From Bradyrhizobium diazoefficiens (lineage in GTDB: Bacteria > Pseudomonadota > Alphaproteobacteria > Rhizobiales > Xanthobacteraceae): DNA of 64,000 bases. Positions 41,328 through 50,732 of this stretch are shown one piece after another. The translations under genes were made by a program, and so were the position numbers. Position 1 is the first letter of the stretch. Every line of letters begins with the position of its first letter. Location of the stretch: positions 1 through 64,000 of the forward strand of contig NZ_JAFCKW010000034.1 of the NCBI RefSeq assembly GCF_018129965.1, read 5' to 3'. Below the pieces are notes generated by a model. That model searched no databases, was not told the origin of the DNA, and worked only from the letters and a program-made list of their open reading frames with translations.

Positions 41328-43938
41328 TCACGATCCTCTTGGGGACGATGATCACCTTGCGGACGGGCTTGCCGTCCAGGGCCAGTTTTACCGCATCGAG
41401 GGCCAAAACGGCAGCCTCGATTTCCGGATTCTGGGCCGCTGTTGCAACTGTGACCTCACCCCGCTTCTTGCCGTTGACCTGGACGACCAGGGTCACACTG
41501 TCTTCAACCAGCAAATCGCGTTCGATTTGGGGCCAATTGGCCTCGGAAACCAGCCCGGTATGGCCCAGGGCCTGCCAGCACTCCTCGGCCAGATGCGGCA
41601 TCATCGGCGAGAACAGCTGGACCAGGATCTGGCTGGCCTCCCGGATCGCCCAGGCCAGATCCGGCGCGGGCTGGCCGGGGCGCTGGAGGATCTCCGAGAA
41701 TGCATTGGCGAATTCGCGAATATGGGCTAGGCACACATTGAAGTGCAGCCGCTCGATACCGGTGGTGACCTTGTCCAGCGCGCCGTGGGCGGTCTTGCGC
41801 AGGGCGGTCGCCTCCGGCCCGAACGAGGCCGGCCGGGCCGCCGGTGCTGCCTTGCCGAGTTCCGCTGAATCATTCACTAGCCGCCACAGCCGCTGCACGA
41901 ATCGCGAGGCGCCCTGGACGCGCTCGTCGCTCCAGATCACGTCGCGGTCGGGCGGGGAGTCCGACAGCATGAACCAGCGGGCGACGTCGGCGCCGTAGGT
42001 CTGGATGATGTCGTCGGGATCGACCGTGTTCTTCTTCGACTTCGACATCTTCTCGATCGCACCGATCGTGATGTCTTCGCCCGTGGCCAGCAGCGTTGCG
42101 CGGCGCCCGTTGCCGTCGACCTCGATCCTCACCTCGGCCGGCTGCACATAGGTGCCGTCGGCCTTCTGGTAGGTCTCGTGCACCACCATGCCCTGGGTGA
42201 ACATGCCGGCGAACGGCTCGTCCAGCCCAATGTGCCCGGTCGCCTTCATCGCGCGGGTGAAGAAGCGGCTGTAGAGCAGATGCAGGATCGCGTGCTCGAC
42301 ACCGCCGATATACTGGTCGACCGGCAGCATCCGGTTGGCGACGGCAGGCGTCGTCGGCGCGTTTTCGTTCCAGGGATCGGTGAAGCGTGCGAAGTACCAG
42401 GACGAATCCACGAAGGTGTCCATGGTGTCGGTTTCGCGTTGGGCCTTTCCACCGCATTTGGGGCAGGTGACGTGCTTCCAGGTCGGGTGATGGTCGAGCG
42501 CGTTGCCCGGCTTGTCGAAGCTCACATCTTCCGGCAGCGCCACCGGCAGGTCGGCGCTCGGCACCGGGACCACATCGCATGTCGGGCAGTGGATCACCGG
42601 AATCGGGCAACCCCAATAGCGCTGGCGCGAAATGCCCCAGTCGCGCAGGCGGAAATTGACCTGGCGCTCGCCGACCGGCGCATTGCCGCGCAGCTCGCTC
42701 TCCAGCCGCTTTGCAACCTCGTCCTTGGCCTGATCGATCGTCATGCCGTCGAGGAAGCGCGAATTGATCATGCGGCCGTCGCCGTCATAGGCGGTGTCCG
42801 TGACCACGAAGGTCTTGGGATCCTGGCCCTCGGGGCAGACCACCGGAATGTTGCCGAGATTGTACTTGTTGACGAAGTCGAGGTCGCGCTGGTCATGCGC
42901 GGGGCAGCCGAAGATGGCGCCCGTGCCGTATTCCATCAGCACGAAGTTGGCGACATAGACCGGCAGCTTCCAGGTGGGGTCGAACGGATGCACCGCGCGG
43001 ATGCCGGTGTCGAAACCTTGCTTCTCCGCGGTGTCGATGATCGACTGCGCGGTGCCGATCTTCTTGATGTCGGAGATGAAGGTCGCAAGCGCGGGGTTCT
43101 TCGCGGCGGCCGCCTGTGCCAGCGGATGATCGGCCGAGATCGCCATGAACTTCGCGCCGAACAGCGTGTCGGGGCGCGTCGTGAAAATCTTCAGTTCGCT
43201 CTCGCCGGCGGGCGTGGTCGCCTGGTCCAGCGCGAAGCGGACCAAGAGGCCTTCAGAGCGGCCGATCCAGTTGCGCTGCATCAGCCTCACCTTGTCGGGC
43301 CAGCGGTCGAGCGTATCCAGCGCCGACAACAGTTCCTGCGAGTACTTCGTGATCTTGAAGACCCACTGGCTCATCTCGCGCTGTTCGACGATCGCACCGG
43401 AGCGCCAGCCGCGGCCGTCGATCACCTGCTCGTTGGCCAGCACGGTCATGTCGATCGGATCCCAGTTGAGCTTGCGTTTTTCGCGCTCGGCGAGGCCGGC
43501 GGCGAGCATGTCCAGGAACATCTTCTGCTGGTGCTTGTAATAGGAGGGATCGCAGGTCGCGATCTCGCGGCTCCAGTCCAGCGACAGCCCGATCGAGCGG
43601 AGCTGTTTCTTCATCGCGGCGATATTGTCGTAGGTCCAGGCCTTCGGGGCGACCTTGCGCTCGATGGCGGCGTTCTCGGCCGGCAGGCCGAAGGCGTCCC
43701 ATCCCATCGGGTGCAGAACGTTGAACCCCTTGGCCCGCATGAAGCGGGCCAGCACGTCACCGAGCGTGTAATTTCGGACGTGGCCGATATGGATGCGCCC
43801 GGACGGGTAGGGGAACATCTCGAGGACATAGTATTTCGGCCGCGAATCGTCGTTTTTTGAAACGAAGATCGCCTGCTCGTCCCAGGCAGCCTGCCAGCGC
43901 GGTTCGGCGTCGCGGGCGTTGTAGCGTTCGGAGGTCAT
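41314..43938 (-). CDS. leuS: Leucyl-tRNA synthetase
   Basis: 874 residues, full length. Class I synthetase: HIGH motif GRIHIGH at about residues 47-53, zinc-like Cys cluster near 445-500 (CPTCDVV, CPKCGG), editing (CP1) domain at about 225-420 with TTRPDTLFG, and KMSKSK near 627-632. First gene of the leuS-lptE-holA run. Confidence 0.98.
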   Translation of the reverse strand: MTSERYNARDAEPRWQAAWDEQAIFVSKNDDSRPKYYVLEMFPYPSGRIHIGHVRNYTLGDVLARFMRAKGFNVLHPMGWDAFGLPAENAAIERKVAPKAWTYDNIAAMKKQLRSIGLSLDWSREIATCDPSYYKHQQKMFLDMLAAGLAEREKRKLNWDPIDMTVLANEQVIDGRGWRSGAIVEQREMSQWVFKITKYSQELLSALDTLDRWPDKVRLMQRNWIGRSEGLLVRFALDQATTPAGESELKIFTTRPDTLFGAKFMAISADHPLAQAAAAKNPALATFISDIKKIGTAQSIIDTAEKQGFDTGIRAVHPFDPTWKLPVYVANFVLMEYGTGAIFGCPAHDQRDLDFVNKYNLGNIPVVCPEGQDPKTFVVTDTAYDGDGRMINSRFLDGMTIDQAKDEVAKRLESELRGNAPVGERQVNFRLRDWGISRQRYWGCPIPVIHCPTCDVVPVPSADLPVALPEDVSFDKPGNALDHHPTWKHVTCPKCGGKAQRETDTMDTFVDSSWYFARFTDPWNENAPTTPAVANRMLPVDQYIGGVEHAILHLLYSRFFTRAMKATGHIGLDEPFAGMFTQGMVVHETYQKADGTYVQPAEVRIEVDGNGRRATLLATGEDITIGAIEKMSKSKKNTVDPDDIIQTYGADVARWFMLSDSPPDRDVIWSDERVQGASRFVQRLWRLVNDSAELGKAAPAARPASFGPEATALRKTAHGALDKVTTGIERLHFNVCLAHIREFANAFSEILQRPGQPAPDLAWAIREASQILVQLFSPMMPHLAEECWQALGHTGLVSEANWPQIERDLLVEDSVTLVVQVNGKKRGEVTVATAAQNPEIEAAVLALDAVKLALDGKPVRKVIIVPKRIVNVVG

Positions 43939-44128
43939 GGAATCGTTCGGTTTTCGTGGTTTGGGCCGCCTAAAGACGGCGGACTAGGCCATAGAAGTCC
44001 TCAAGGGGTCAATGGGTTGCCGCTATCGGCGGGGTCGCGCAAGGCTGATCCGCAATAGTACGGATCGGCCCGTTGGGGTCGGATTAAGGCGTCGGTGCGA
44101 CCTTGGCCGCCAACGGTGGCGCCAGGCG

Positions 44129-45175
44129 ATGGATTCAGACTGCGACGATCTAGATCACGACTATGCCGCGTCCATCGCCGGACGGGCGATGCGGAGCATG
44201 GCCGAGCAACATATCCCACCGACACCGGCCAATTTTGCCGTCTGGTTCCATTATCTGGCAGGCCAGCACGACGATTTGCGCAACGCCATCGACCTCTTGA
44301 TCGACCACAACCGTCCTTTCGACAGCAGGACCAATCAGGATCTGTTCGAGACCTATGTGGCGCCCCGGGTGAGTGCCGTCGTCGCCAACACGTCCGAGCA
44401 GCTGCATAGCCTGATGGGCGCGGCGAAGGAGTTTCTGGCGACCGCGATCGCGGACAACAAATCCCAGATGCAGGCGATCAGCGAGGTCACCGATCAGGGC
44501 CATGCCGGCGTCGATCCGAAGGTGCTGGTCGGCCAGCTCATGAAAGAGCTGGCGCGCGCCGCCGCGAGAGCGACACAGCTGGAGGCGGGCTTTGCGGAAA
44601 AGACCCGCGAACTCGACGTGATTCGCGATTCGCTCTCCAAATCCGAGCAGCGTGCCCGGACGGATACGCTGACGGGCCTCGCAAACCGGCGGGCGCTCGA
44701 CGAATTCATGCGCAAGGCGCAGACCTCGGCCGACTGGGGCGAGCCGCTCAGCGTGCTGCTGCTCGACATCGACCACTTCAAGACCTTCAACGACAATTTC
44801 GGCCATGGCGTCGGCGACCAGGTGCTGCGCCTGATCGCTCGGGTGTTGCGTGAAAAAGTGCGCGAGCAGGATCTGCCGGCCCGCTATGGCGGCGAGGAAC
44901 TGATCGGCGTGCTGCCGGACGCCGACCTCTATGTCTGTGCGGAGATTGCCGAGCGCATCCGCCATGCCATCGCCGAATGCACCATCACGCGCCGTTCGAC
45001 CGGCGAGACCCTGCCCAGCATCAGCGTCTCGATCGGGGTGGCGCAGTACCGGACCGGCGAGGCGATCGCCGATCTGATCGAGCGCTGCGACCGCGCGCTA
45101 TATCTCGCCAAGGGCGGCGGCCGCAATCGCGTGGTGACGGAGATCGAACTCGAGCGCGCCAGGGCTGCGGGGTAA
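44129..45175 (+). CDS. Diguanylate cyclase with intact A-site and I-site
   Basis: 348 residues. N-terminal alpha-helical domain (about 1-165) of the kind found in alphaproteobacterial GGDEF proteins but with no named function, a coiled region, then GGDEF at about 180-340. The active site is GGEEL, preceded five residues upstream by REQD, the RxxD inhibitory site, so product feedback is likely. DTLTGLANRRALDEF is the family start of the domain. No membrane segment, so cytoplasmic. I chose the ATG at 44129; the frame continues upstream to 44012 but is Arg-rich and unlike protein. Confidence 0.92.
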   Translation: MDSDCDDLDHDYAASIAGRAMRSMAEQHIPPTPANFAVWFHYLAGQHDDLRNAIDLLIDHNRPFDSRTNQDLFETYVAPRVSAVVANTSEQLHSLMGAAKEFLATAIADNKSQMQAISEVTDQGHAGVDPKVLVGQLMKELARAAARATQLEAGFAEKTRELDVIRDSLSKSEQRARTDTLTGLANRRALDEFMRKAQTSADWGEPLSVLLLDIDHFKTFNDNFGHGVGDQVLRLIARVLREKVREQDLPARYGGEELIGVLPDADLYVCAEIAERIRHAIAECTITRRSTGETLPSISVSIGVAQYRTGEAIADLIERCDRALYLAKGGGRNRVVTEIELERARAAG

Positions 45176-45183
45176 CGTCCCTG

Positions 45184-45213
45184 GAGCGAATGGAATGCCG
45201 GTTCGCGTGAAGA
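45184..45213. repeat. Family C repeat, copy 3 (degenerate)
   Basis: GAGCGAATGGAATGCCGGTT then CGCGTGAAGA, a shortened, diverged copy of 8933-8993. It lies in the convergent gap between two diguanylate cyclase genes. Confidence 0.45.
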
Positions 45214-45278
45214 GGCCAATGTAACGACGAAATCGGCACCCCCGTTCCGTGCCATTGGAAGGGAACTGCCTGTGGCGA

Positions 45279-46976
45279 TCAGCCCACCATCATCATGTTG
45301 GTCGCGCCGTTTTCGATCACCTGGATGCGATGCTCCATGACGTTGTTGCGGCCGCGATGTTTGGCGGCATAGAGCGCGGCGTCGGCGGCTTCGATGAGAT
45401 CGCCGGGACGCATGCTCTCGTTGGGCCGGGTTGCGGCAACGCCGATCGAGACGGTGACGATCATGTGCGCCGAGGTGATGTGCGGCAGGCACAGCTTGAG
45501 CACCGCCGTGCGCACCTGCTCGCCGATCTCGACGGCGCGGTCCAACTCGGTGTTCGGCAGCAGCAGGCAGAACTCCTCGCCGCCATAGCGCGCCGCAAAG
45601 CCGGCCGTGTCGGCGGCGATGCCGGACAGCGATTCCCCGAGCCGGGTCAGACAGGAATCGCCTTCGAGATGGCCATAGGTGTCGTTGAACAGCTTGAAGT
45701 GATCGACGTCGATCATCAGCAGGGCGAGATCGCTGCCATATTGCTGTGCGCGCATCCATTCGAAATCGAGCCGGCTCTGGAAGCCGCGGCGATTGGCGAG
45801 CCCCGACAGCATGTCGATCGAGGCCATCACGGTCAGCCGGTCATTGCTGGCGATCAGCTCGCGTTCACGCTGGCTGAGCTGCGCGGCCATCGCGTTGAAC
45901 GCGCGGGCCAGCGGCACGAACTCGGAGGGTAGCCGGTTGCGCGCGGCACGCGCCGACAGGTCGCCTTCGCCAAGGCGCTTGGCCATGTCCGCGAGCATCT
46001 CGATCGGCTTGATCACGAGCTTCTCGGCGGCGATCAGCGCGCCGAGCAGAACGAACACGACGACGAAAGCGAGCTGGAGATAGGCGGTGCGGATGTCGCG
46101 GCTCACCGCCGCGGAGACCTTGTCCTCGTCGATGCTCGCGATCAGGCGGGCATTGGTGCCGGCGATGCGGATGTAGCTGACCGCGCGGCGGGAGCCGTCC
46201 GCGGCCAGAAAAGAGAGTGAGCCTTCGTCCTGGTCCGACCGCAGCGCCTTGTCGGCGATCGCGGACATCAGGGGCATGTTGTCGAGCGGACGGCCGATCG
46301 CGCTGTGCTGGTCGGAGGGTGCCGCCAGCACGGTGCCGGCACTGTCGACCAGGACGGCCGTGATGCCGGCGCGGCCGCCGAGATTGTTCATCACCTTCGA
46401 CATCCAGTCGAGGTTGACGGTCGCCAGCACGACGGCATCCGCCGTACCGCTGAAGGCGGATACCGGATAAACCGCCATGACGGTCGGCGCCAACACGGGC
46501 CGCGACAGGATGAAGTCGCTCAGCACGAAGCGGCCGGTCTGTTGCGCCTGCTGGAAATAGGGCCGGTCGCTGAGGTCGAGACCGACATACATGTTGTTGG
46601 TGGCGCACTGGATGCGTCCGTCCTGGCCGGCGATCAGCAGGGTGCGGATCCAGGGAAGGTTCGACGGCAGGCTCGCACGCAGCACGTCACAGCTCTTGCT
46701 GACGCCGCCGGCGGATGCGCGTATGAAGGCTTCCGATTTCAGGATGGTCTCGACCGACGAGATCACCTCGCGCTGCGCGTCGGCGCTGTGCCTTGCGACT
46801 GTGGTGAATTCGGTCGTGGCCTGCGCGATCTGCCGGGCGCGCGTGTCCTCGAGCGAACGGATGCGCTCGAACATCAAGGGCGTCACGAGAATCACCGCGA
46901 GCAACGCCAAGCGCGCCCGGATTCCCAGAACTTGCTTGAGTTTCGCTCGTTTGCGGTTGAAACTGACGTTTGACAT
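45279..46976 (-). CDS. Membrane diguanylate cyclase with periplasmic dCache-type sensor and HAMP
   Basis: 565 residues. TM1 at about 20-37 (ARLALLAVILVTPLMF), a periplasmic Cache-like domain (about 40-290, with LDLSDRPYFQQAQQTGRFVL, a classic Cache motif), TM2 near 298-318, HAMP (about 320-375) and GGDEF (about 390-550) with active GGEEF. The position five residues before GGEEF reads DTAG, so the RxxD inhibitory site is missing. It converges on the cytoplasmic cyclase at 44129-45175. Confidence 0.94.
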   Translation of the reverse strand: MSNVSFNRKRAKLKQVLGIRARLALLAVILVTPLMFERIRSLEDTRARQIAQATTEFTTVARHSADAQREVISSVETILKSEAFIRASAGGVSKSCDVLRASLPSNLPWIRTLLIAGQDGRIQCATNNMYVGLDLSDRPYFQQAQQTGRFVLSDFILSRPVLAPTVMAVYPVSAFSGTADAVVLATVNLDWMSKVMNNLGGRAGITAVLVDSAGTVLAAPSDQHSAIGRPLDNMPLMSAIADKALRSDQDEGSLSFLAADGSRRAVSYIRIAGTNARLIASIDEDKVSAAVSRDIRTAYLQLAFVVVFVLLGALIAAEKLVIKPIEMLADMAKRLGEGDLSARAARNRLPSEFVPLARAFNAMAAQLSQRERELIASNDRLTVMASIDMLSGLANRRGFQSRLDFEWMRAQQYGSDLALLMIDVDHFKLFNDTYGHLEGDSCLTRLGESLSGIAADTAGFAARYGGEEFCLLLPNTELDRAVEIGEQVRTAVLKLCLPHITSAHMIVTVSIGVAATRPNESMRPGDLIEAADAALYAAKHRGRNNVMEHRIQVIENGATNMMMVG

Positions 46977-47084
46977 CTTCGCTACCCACCCCGCGGGCGA
47001 AGGTAAAGCGAAGGGTTCAAAAACTCTTTCTTGAAGTCGGTAAAATTGGACTTACCTCCGTTACGATCGCAGACAATCGAACTC

Positions 47085-47774
47085 ATGACAGAATCAAACG
47101 CTGCGCCGGTAACCGGCCATTCACCAAACGCGCTCGCAACAGTCGAGGCCGAAATCGCGCGGGCCTGCAGTGACGCGCGGCGCGAGCGTGCCTCGGTCAC
47201 GCTGATCGCAGTGTCCAAGACGTTCGCGGCAGATGCAATTGTGCCGGTCATCGCCGCCGGACAACGCGTATTCGGCGAAAATCGCGTGCAGGAGGCCAAA
47301 GGCAAGTGGCCTGCGTTAATGTCCGATTACGCCAATATTGCACTGCATCTGATCGGGCCGCTGCAATCCAACAAGGCCAAAGAGGCGGTCGCGCTGTTCG
47401 ATGCGATCCATTCGGTCGACCGCCCGAGCATTTGCCAGGCGTTAGCCAAGGAAATCGAATCCCAGAACCGGCATCCGGAATTGTTCGTCCAGATCAATAT
47501 CGGCGAGGAGCCGCAGAAGGCCGGCATAGCCCCCGGCGAGGCCGATGCCTTCATCGCGAGCTGTCGCGACACCTATGGTCTGAAGATCTCCGGCCTGATG
47601 TGCATTCCTCCGGTCGACGAACCGCCGGCGGCGCATTTTGCCCTCACCGCCAAGATCGCGGAGCGCAACGGACTGAAGAAGCTCTCGATGGGCATGAGCG
47701 CTGATTTTGCCACTGCCATCATGCTCGGCGCCACGCATGTCCGCGTGGGCAGCGCGATCTTCGGGCATCGGTAG
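47085..47774 (+). CDS. YggS/PROSC family PLP homeostasis protein
   Basis: 229 residues. PLP-binding single-domain alanine-racemase-like barrel that buffers pyridoxal phosphate and affects amino-acid balance. PLP lysine in LIAVSKTF near residue 42, GENRVQEA near 72-79, HLIGPLQSNK near 99-108, and GMSADFATAIMLGATHVRVGSAIFG near 203-227 (phosphate binding; quoted in part). I chose the ATG at 47085; a TTG 54 bases upstream is in frame. Divergent from the membrane cyclase. Confidence 0.94.
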   Translation: MTESNAAPVTGHSPNALATVEAEIARACSDARRERASVTLIAVSKTFAADAIVPVIAAGQRVFGENRVQEAKGKWPALMSDYANIALHLIGPLQSNKAKEAVALFDAIHSVDRPSICQALAKEIESQNRHPELFVQINIGEEPQKAGIAPGEADAFIASCRDTYGLKISGLMCIPPVDEPPAAHFALTAKIAERNGLKKLSMGMSADFATAIMLGATHVRVGSAIFGHR

Positions 47775-47777
47775 CTG

Positions 47778-47946
47778 CTGTCGTCCCGGACAAGCGCAGC
47801 GAAGCGGAGCGCTGATCCTGATACCGCGTGATCCCAGTTTGGCGAATGGTCTTCGTGCCGGTGAGAGTTAGGCAACTCCCAGCCTTCCAAACTTCTCCCT
47901 GGGGCGATGGATCACGGATCTGCGCTTCGCTTGTCCGGGACGACAG
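47778..47946. repeat. Family E palindromic repeat, copy 2
   Basis: Left arm CTGTCGTCCCGGACAAGCG and right arm CGCTTGTCCGGGACGACAG enclose about 130 bp. The copy near 22503-22668 shares both ends in diverged form. It fills the convergent gap between the YggS gene and the hydratase. Confidence 0.75.
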
Positions 47947-47961
47947 CGGAGAAGGCCGCGC

Positions 47962-48747
47962 CTACACGAATCCCACCGACACTTTCCCCAATGCACCAAA
48001 GTCCGCCGCGAACTGATCGCCGGCCTTGATCGGCAGCGGCGGATGGCAGGTCCCCGTCGTCACCACCTCCCCTGCCCGCAGAGTGAGGCCGAGTCCCCGC
48101 AGCTCGTTGGCAAGCCAGGCCAGGGCAGCGCGGGGATCACCGAGGACGTTCTTGCCGTGGCCGATGTAGCGCTCACCCCGCAGCGTGATCTGCGGCCGCT
48201 CCTCGACCAGATCGATCGCGCGCCAGTTCGCGGTCGTCGGCGCGCCCAGCACGAACAGATGCGCACAGGCATCGTCGGCGATGAGCTGTGCCTCGCCCGC
48301 GCCGACGAAGTCGGCAAAGCGCGAATCGGGAATCTCGATCGCCGGATGCAAGCTGTCGACGGCCGCGAGCACCTCGTCGACGGTGTATGGCGTCGTGCGC
48401 GGCGGCAGATCGCGGCCCATGCGAAAGGCGAATTCGGGCTCGCCCACAGCCATCTCGTTGCCCTTCATCGATGCCGTACCGCCATCGGCGATCACCATGT
48501 TGCCCATGATGCGGCCGGCCAGCGGTCCTGCGACGTTGATGTGCTTCTGTCCCGCTTCGCTCGTGGCCGCGATCTTCCAGCCGAACAGTTTTCCAGCCGC
48601 GTGTGTTTCGAGCGCGGCCTGGATGGCGTAGCCGTCAGCGCGGCTCTGCGGCCGTAAACCTTTCTCCAGCGCGTCGAGCTTGGTGCCGTCGCGCCAATGC
48701 CGGACGAGTTCGCGCGATGCGGCGGCGATCTGATCCTTGTCGAGCAT
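47962..48747 (-). CDS. 2-keto-4-pentenoate hydratase / fumarylacetoacetase-family protein
   Basis: 261 residues. Similar to MhpD/HpcG-type hydratases of aromatic meta-cleavage pathways, which add water to 2-hydroxydienoates. Core motifs: GWKIAATSEAGQKHINV (about 56-72), AVGEPEFAFRMGRDLP near 100-115 with the metal-binding Glu residues, and the C-terminal TGTCHPPLPIKAGDQFAADFG near 230-250. No other aromatic catabolism genes are nearby, so the physiological substrate is open. Confidence 0.85.
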   Translation of the reverse strand: MLDKDQIAAASRELVRHWRDGTKLDALEKGLRPQSRADGYAIQAALETHAAGKLFGWKIAATSEAGQKHINVAGPLAGRIMGNMVIADGGTASMKGNEMAVGEPEFAFRMGRDLPPRTTPYTVDEVLAAVDSLHPAIEIPDSRFADFVGAGEAQLIADDACAHLFVLGAPTTANWRAIDLVEERPQITLRGERYIGHGKNVLGDPRAALAWLANELRGLGLTLRAGEVVTTGTCHPPLPIKAGDQFAADFGALGKVSVGFV

Positions 48748-48753
48748 GTGTCC

Positions 48754-49347
48754 TCACCCGATGATGATTTTCGTTCGCGGTCCGAGCCGTCGCAGCAAAT
48801 GCAGCATCGCCGCGCGGGTCATGGAGACGCAGCCCGCGGTCGGCCCGAAATTGTCGCGCGCCAGATGCAGGAAGACGGCGCTGCCGCGGCCGGCGATCCG
48901 CGGCCTCGTATTGTGGTCGATTTCGATGATGAAGTCATAGAGGTGATCGACCCGCTTGAGCCTGTCACCGCCCTGCTCCCGACCACGCCGGATCGGTTGG
49001 TTGTAATGGCGGTCCTTTGGGTCCTCGCACCAGGCGTCCATGTCGCCGATGGTCCGCGCCGGCAGGAAGGTCTGCGGGCGGCTGTGCCGGTCGCCACGCC
49101 ACCATAATTGCCTGGGACGGAAGCTGCCCCTGGGGGTGCCGCCGTCGCCCTCGCGCTTGTTGGCCAGGATACCGCCGCGCCCCAGCGCCACCGGAATCGT
49201 CAACGATCCCGCCGTTAGCCAGCCACGCCGCGGATTTCCCGCGGCAGCCTTAACGCGGATCGCCCGAACCGGCCCCGCGCTCCGATTCCTGGTGTAACCA
49301 ACTGATGCAGCTTTATTTTTCATGCGCGAACGCGTTCTGGACTTCAT
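48754..49347 (-). CDS. L,D-transpeptidase catalytic-domain (YkuD-like) protein
   Basis: 197 residues. The C-terminal half has the YkuD signature: FLHLARDNFGPTAGCVSM near 162-179, with His and the catalytic Cys in GCVSM. L,D-transpeptidases make 3-3 crosslinks in peptidoglycan or attach proteins to it. No typical signal peptide is visible: the N-terminus is basic without a hydrophobic core. An ATG at 49323 is an alternative start. It follows the hydratase divergently only in function; both are on the minus strand, 6 bases apart. Confidence 0.85.
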   Translation of the reverse strand: MKSRTRSRMKNKAASVGYTRNRSAGPVRAIRVKAAAGNPRRGWLTAGSLTIPVALGRGGILANKREGDGGTPRGSFRPRQLWWRGDRHSRPQTFLPARTIGDMDAWCEDPKDRHYNQPIRRGREQGGDRLKRVDHLYDFIIEIDHNTRPRIAGRGSAVFLHLARDNFGPTAGCVSMTRAAMLHLLRRLGPRTKIIIG

Positions 49348-49525
49348 TACAGGACATTCATCAAAACGGCCTGTTATTCTGGGTTAGAGTGGTTCTGGCT
49401 TGTGAATCGGTAACAGCCCACTACTTCAACACGAACAACAATAAAAACGGCGACCCCTAACTTTCCCTCGCGGCTGGGTGCAGCATGCATGCGCGCCGAG
49501 TCGGACTCCAAAAGGATGACCCCCT

Positions 49526-50212
49526 ATGGCCAATGCCCGCAAGATCCTCATCGTGGATGACGATACCGATCTGCGCGATACGTTGGTGGAGCAATTATCG
49601 CTGCACGAAGAATTCGAAGCCTCCGCCGTCGATACCGGCGCCAAGGGCGCAAGCGCCGCGAAGGCCAATTCCCCCGACCTCGTCCTGATGGACGTCGGCC
49701 TGCCCGACACCGATGGCCGCGAAGTTGTCCGCTCCCTGCGCAAGGGCGGGTTCAAGGCTCCGATCATCATGCTGACCGGGCACGACACCGATTCCGACAC
49801 GATTTTGGGTCTGGAATCCGGTGCCAACGACTATGTCGCAAAGCCCTTCCGTTTCGCTGTCTTGCTGGCCCGCATCCGTGCCCAGCTCCGCCAGCACGAG
49901 GCCAGCGAGGATGCGGTGTTCTCGGTCGGCCCCTACTCCTTCCGCCCCGGCTCGAAGATGCTGACAGCGGCCAATGCACGCAAGGTCCGCCTGACCGAGA
50001 AGGAAACGGCGATCCTGCGATTCCTTTACCGGGCCGGCCAGATGCCGGTGTCGCGCGAGACCCTGCTCCAGGAGGTCTGGGGCTATAATTCCGGCGTCAC
50101 CACCCACACGCTGGAAACCCACATCTACCGCCTGCGCCAGAAGATCGAGAAGGACGCCGCCAACCCGGAAATCCTGGTGACGGAAGCCGGTGGCTACAAG
50201 CTGGTGCCGTGA
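49526..50212 (+). CDS. OmpR/PhoB-family response regulator
   Basis: 228 residues. Receiver domain with DDD near 11-13, phospho-acceptor Asp56 in LVLMDVGLP, Thr in MLTG near 83 and Lys in YVAKPF near 105; C-terminal winged helix (about 135-226: LTEKETAILRFLYRAG, THTLETHIYRLRQKIE). It resembles essential envelope regulators of the CenR type described in Caulobacter and Rhodobacter, but I am not certain of orthology. No kinase is adjacent. Ribosome-binding site is poor (AAAAGGATG). Confidence 0.9.
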   Translation: MANARKILIVDDDTDLRDTLVEQLSLHEEFEASAVDTGAKGASAAKANSPDLVLMDVGLPDTDGREVVRSLRKGGFKAPIIMLTGHDTDSDTILGLESGANDYVAKPFRFAVLLARIRAQLRQHEASEDAVFSVGPYSFRPGSKMLTAANARKVRLTEKETAILRFLYRAGQMPVSRETLLQEVWGYNSGVTTHTLETHIYRLRQKIEKDAANPEILVTEAGGYKLVP

Positions 50213-50272
50213 TACGTTCCGGAAGCGCGCGATTCGTCATAAATTCGCGCTTTCCTCGAGCTTCGGACCGGA

Positions 50273-50716
50273 ATGTCAATCGACGACGACGTAGCGCTTC
50301 TCGAGCGTGTCCCGACATTACGCCTGTTGGGAGACGCCTCGTTGCGCATGCTGGCGATCGGCTCCGAGCAGCGTAACTTCGTCCGCGGCGACATCCTGTT
50401 CAATCTCGGCGACGACGCCGATGCCGGATTCGTGGTTCAGCGCGGCGCCTTCCGGGTCGACGACGGCGCCGGAGCCGAGATGATCGCAGGTCCCGGCGCG
50501 CTGATCGGCGAACTCGCTCTGGTGGTGCCGATGAAGCGGCCGTCGAGCGCGATCGCGATCGAGCACGCCTCGGTCATCCGAGTCGCGCGCAGCCTGTTTC
50601 AGCGGGTGCTTGAAAGCGACCCGGCTGCAGCTCTCCGCCTGCGCGACGAATTCGCGGTTCGCTCCAGCCAGATCGCCAGCGATATCTTGATGGCGGGCGC
50701 GAAGCTGACGTCCTGA
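50273..50716 (+). CDS. Cyclic-nucleotide-binding-domain protein without DNA-binding domain
   Basis: 147 residues. Crp-type beta-roll is visible: LRMLAIGSEQRNFVRGDILFNLGDDADAGFVVQ in parts (residues 22-55) and GPGALIGELALV near 73-84, the phosphate-binding-cassette position, which lacks the usual RT pair (reads ALVVPMKRPSSA). No helix-turn-helix follows, so it is not a transcription factor by itself. It lies 60 bases after the response regulator and may modulate or be co-expressed with it. Confidence 0.85.
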   Translation: MSIDDDVALLERVPTLRLLGDASLRMLAIGSEQRNFVRGDILFNLGDDADAGFVVQRGAFRVDDGAGAEMIAGPGALIGELALVVPMKRPSSAIAIEHASVIRVARSLFQRVLESDPAAALRLRDEFAVRSSQIASDILMAGAKLTS

Positions 50717-50720
50717 ACTT

Positions 50721-50730
50721 CCCCCCCCCC
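50721..50730. repeat. Homopolymer tract of ten C
   Basis: Ten consecutive C bases five bases past the stop of the cyclic-nucleotide-binding gene. It is non-coding. Such runs vary in length by slippage and also attract sequencing error. Confidence 0.7.
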
Positions 50731-50732
50731 TC

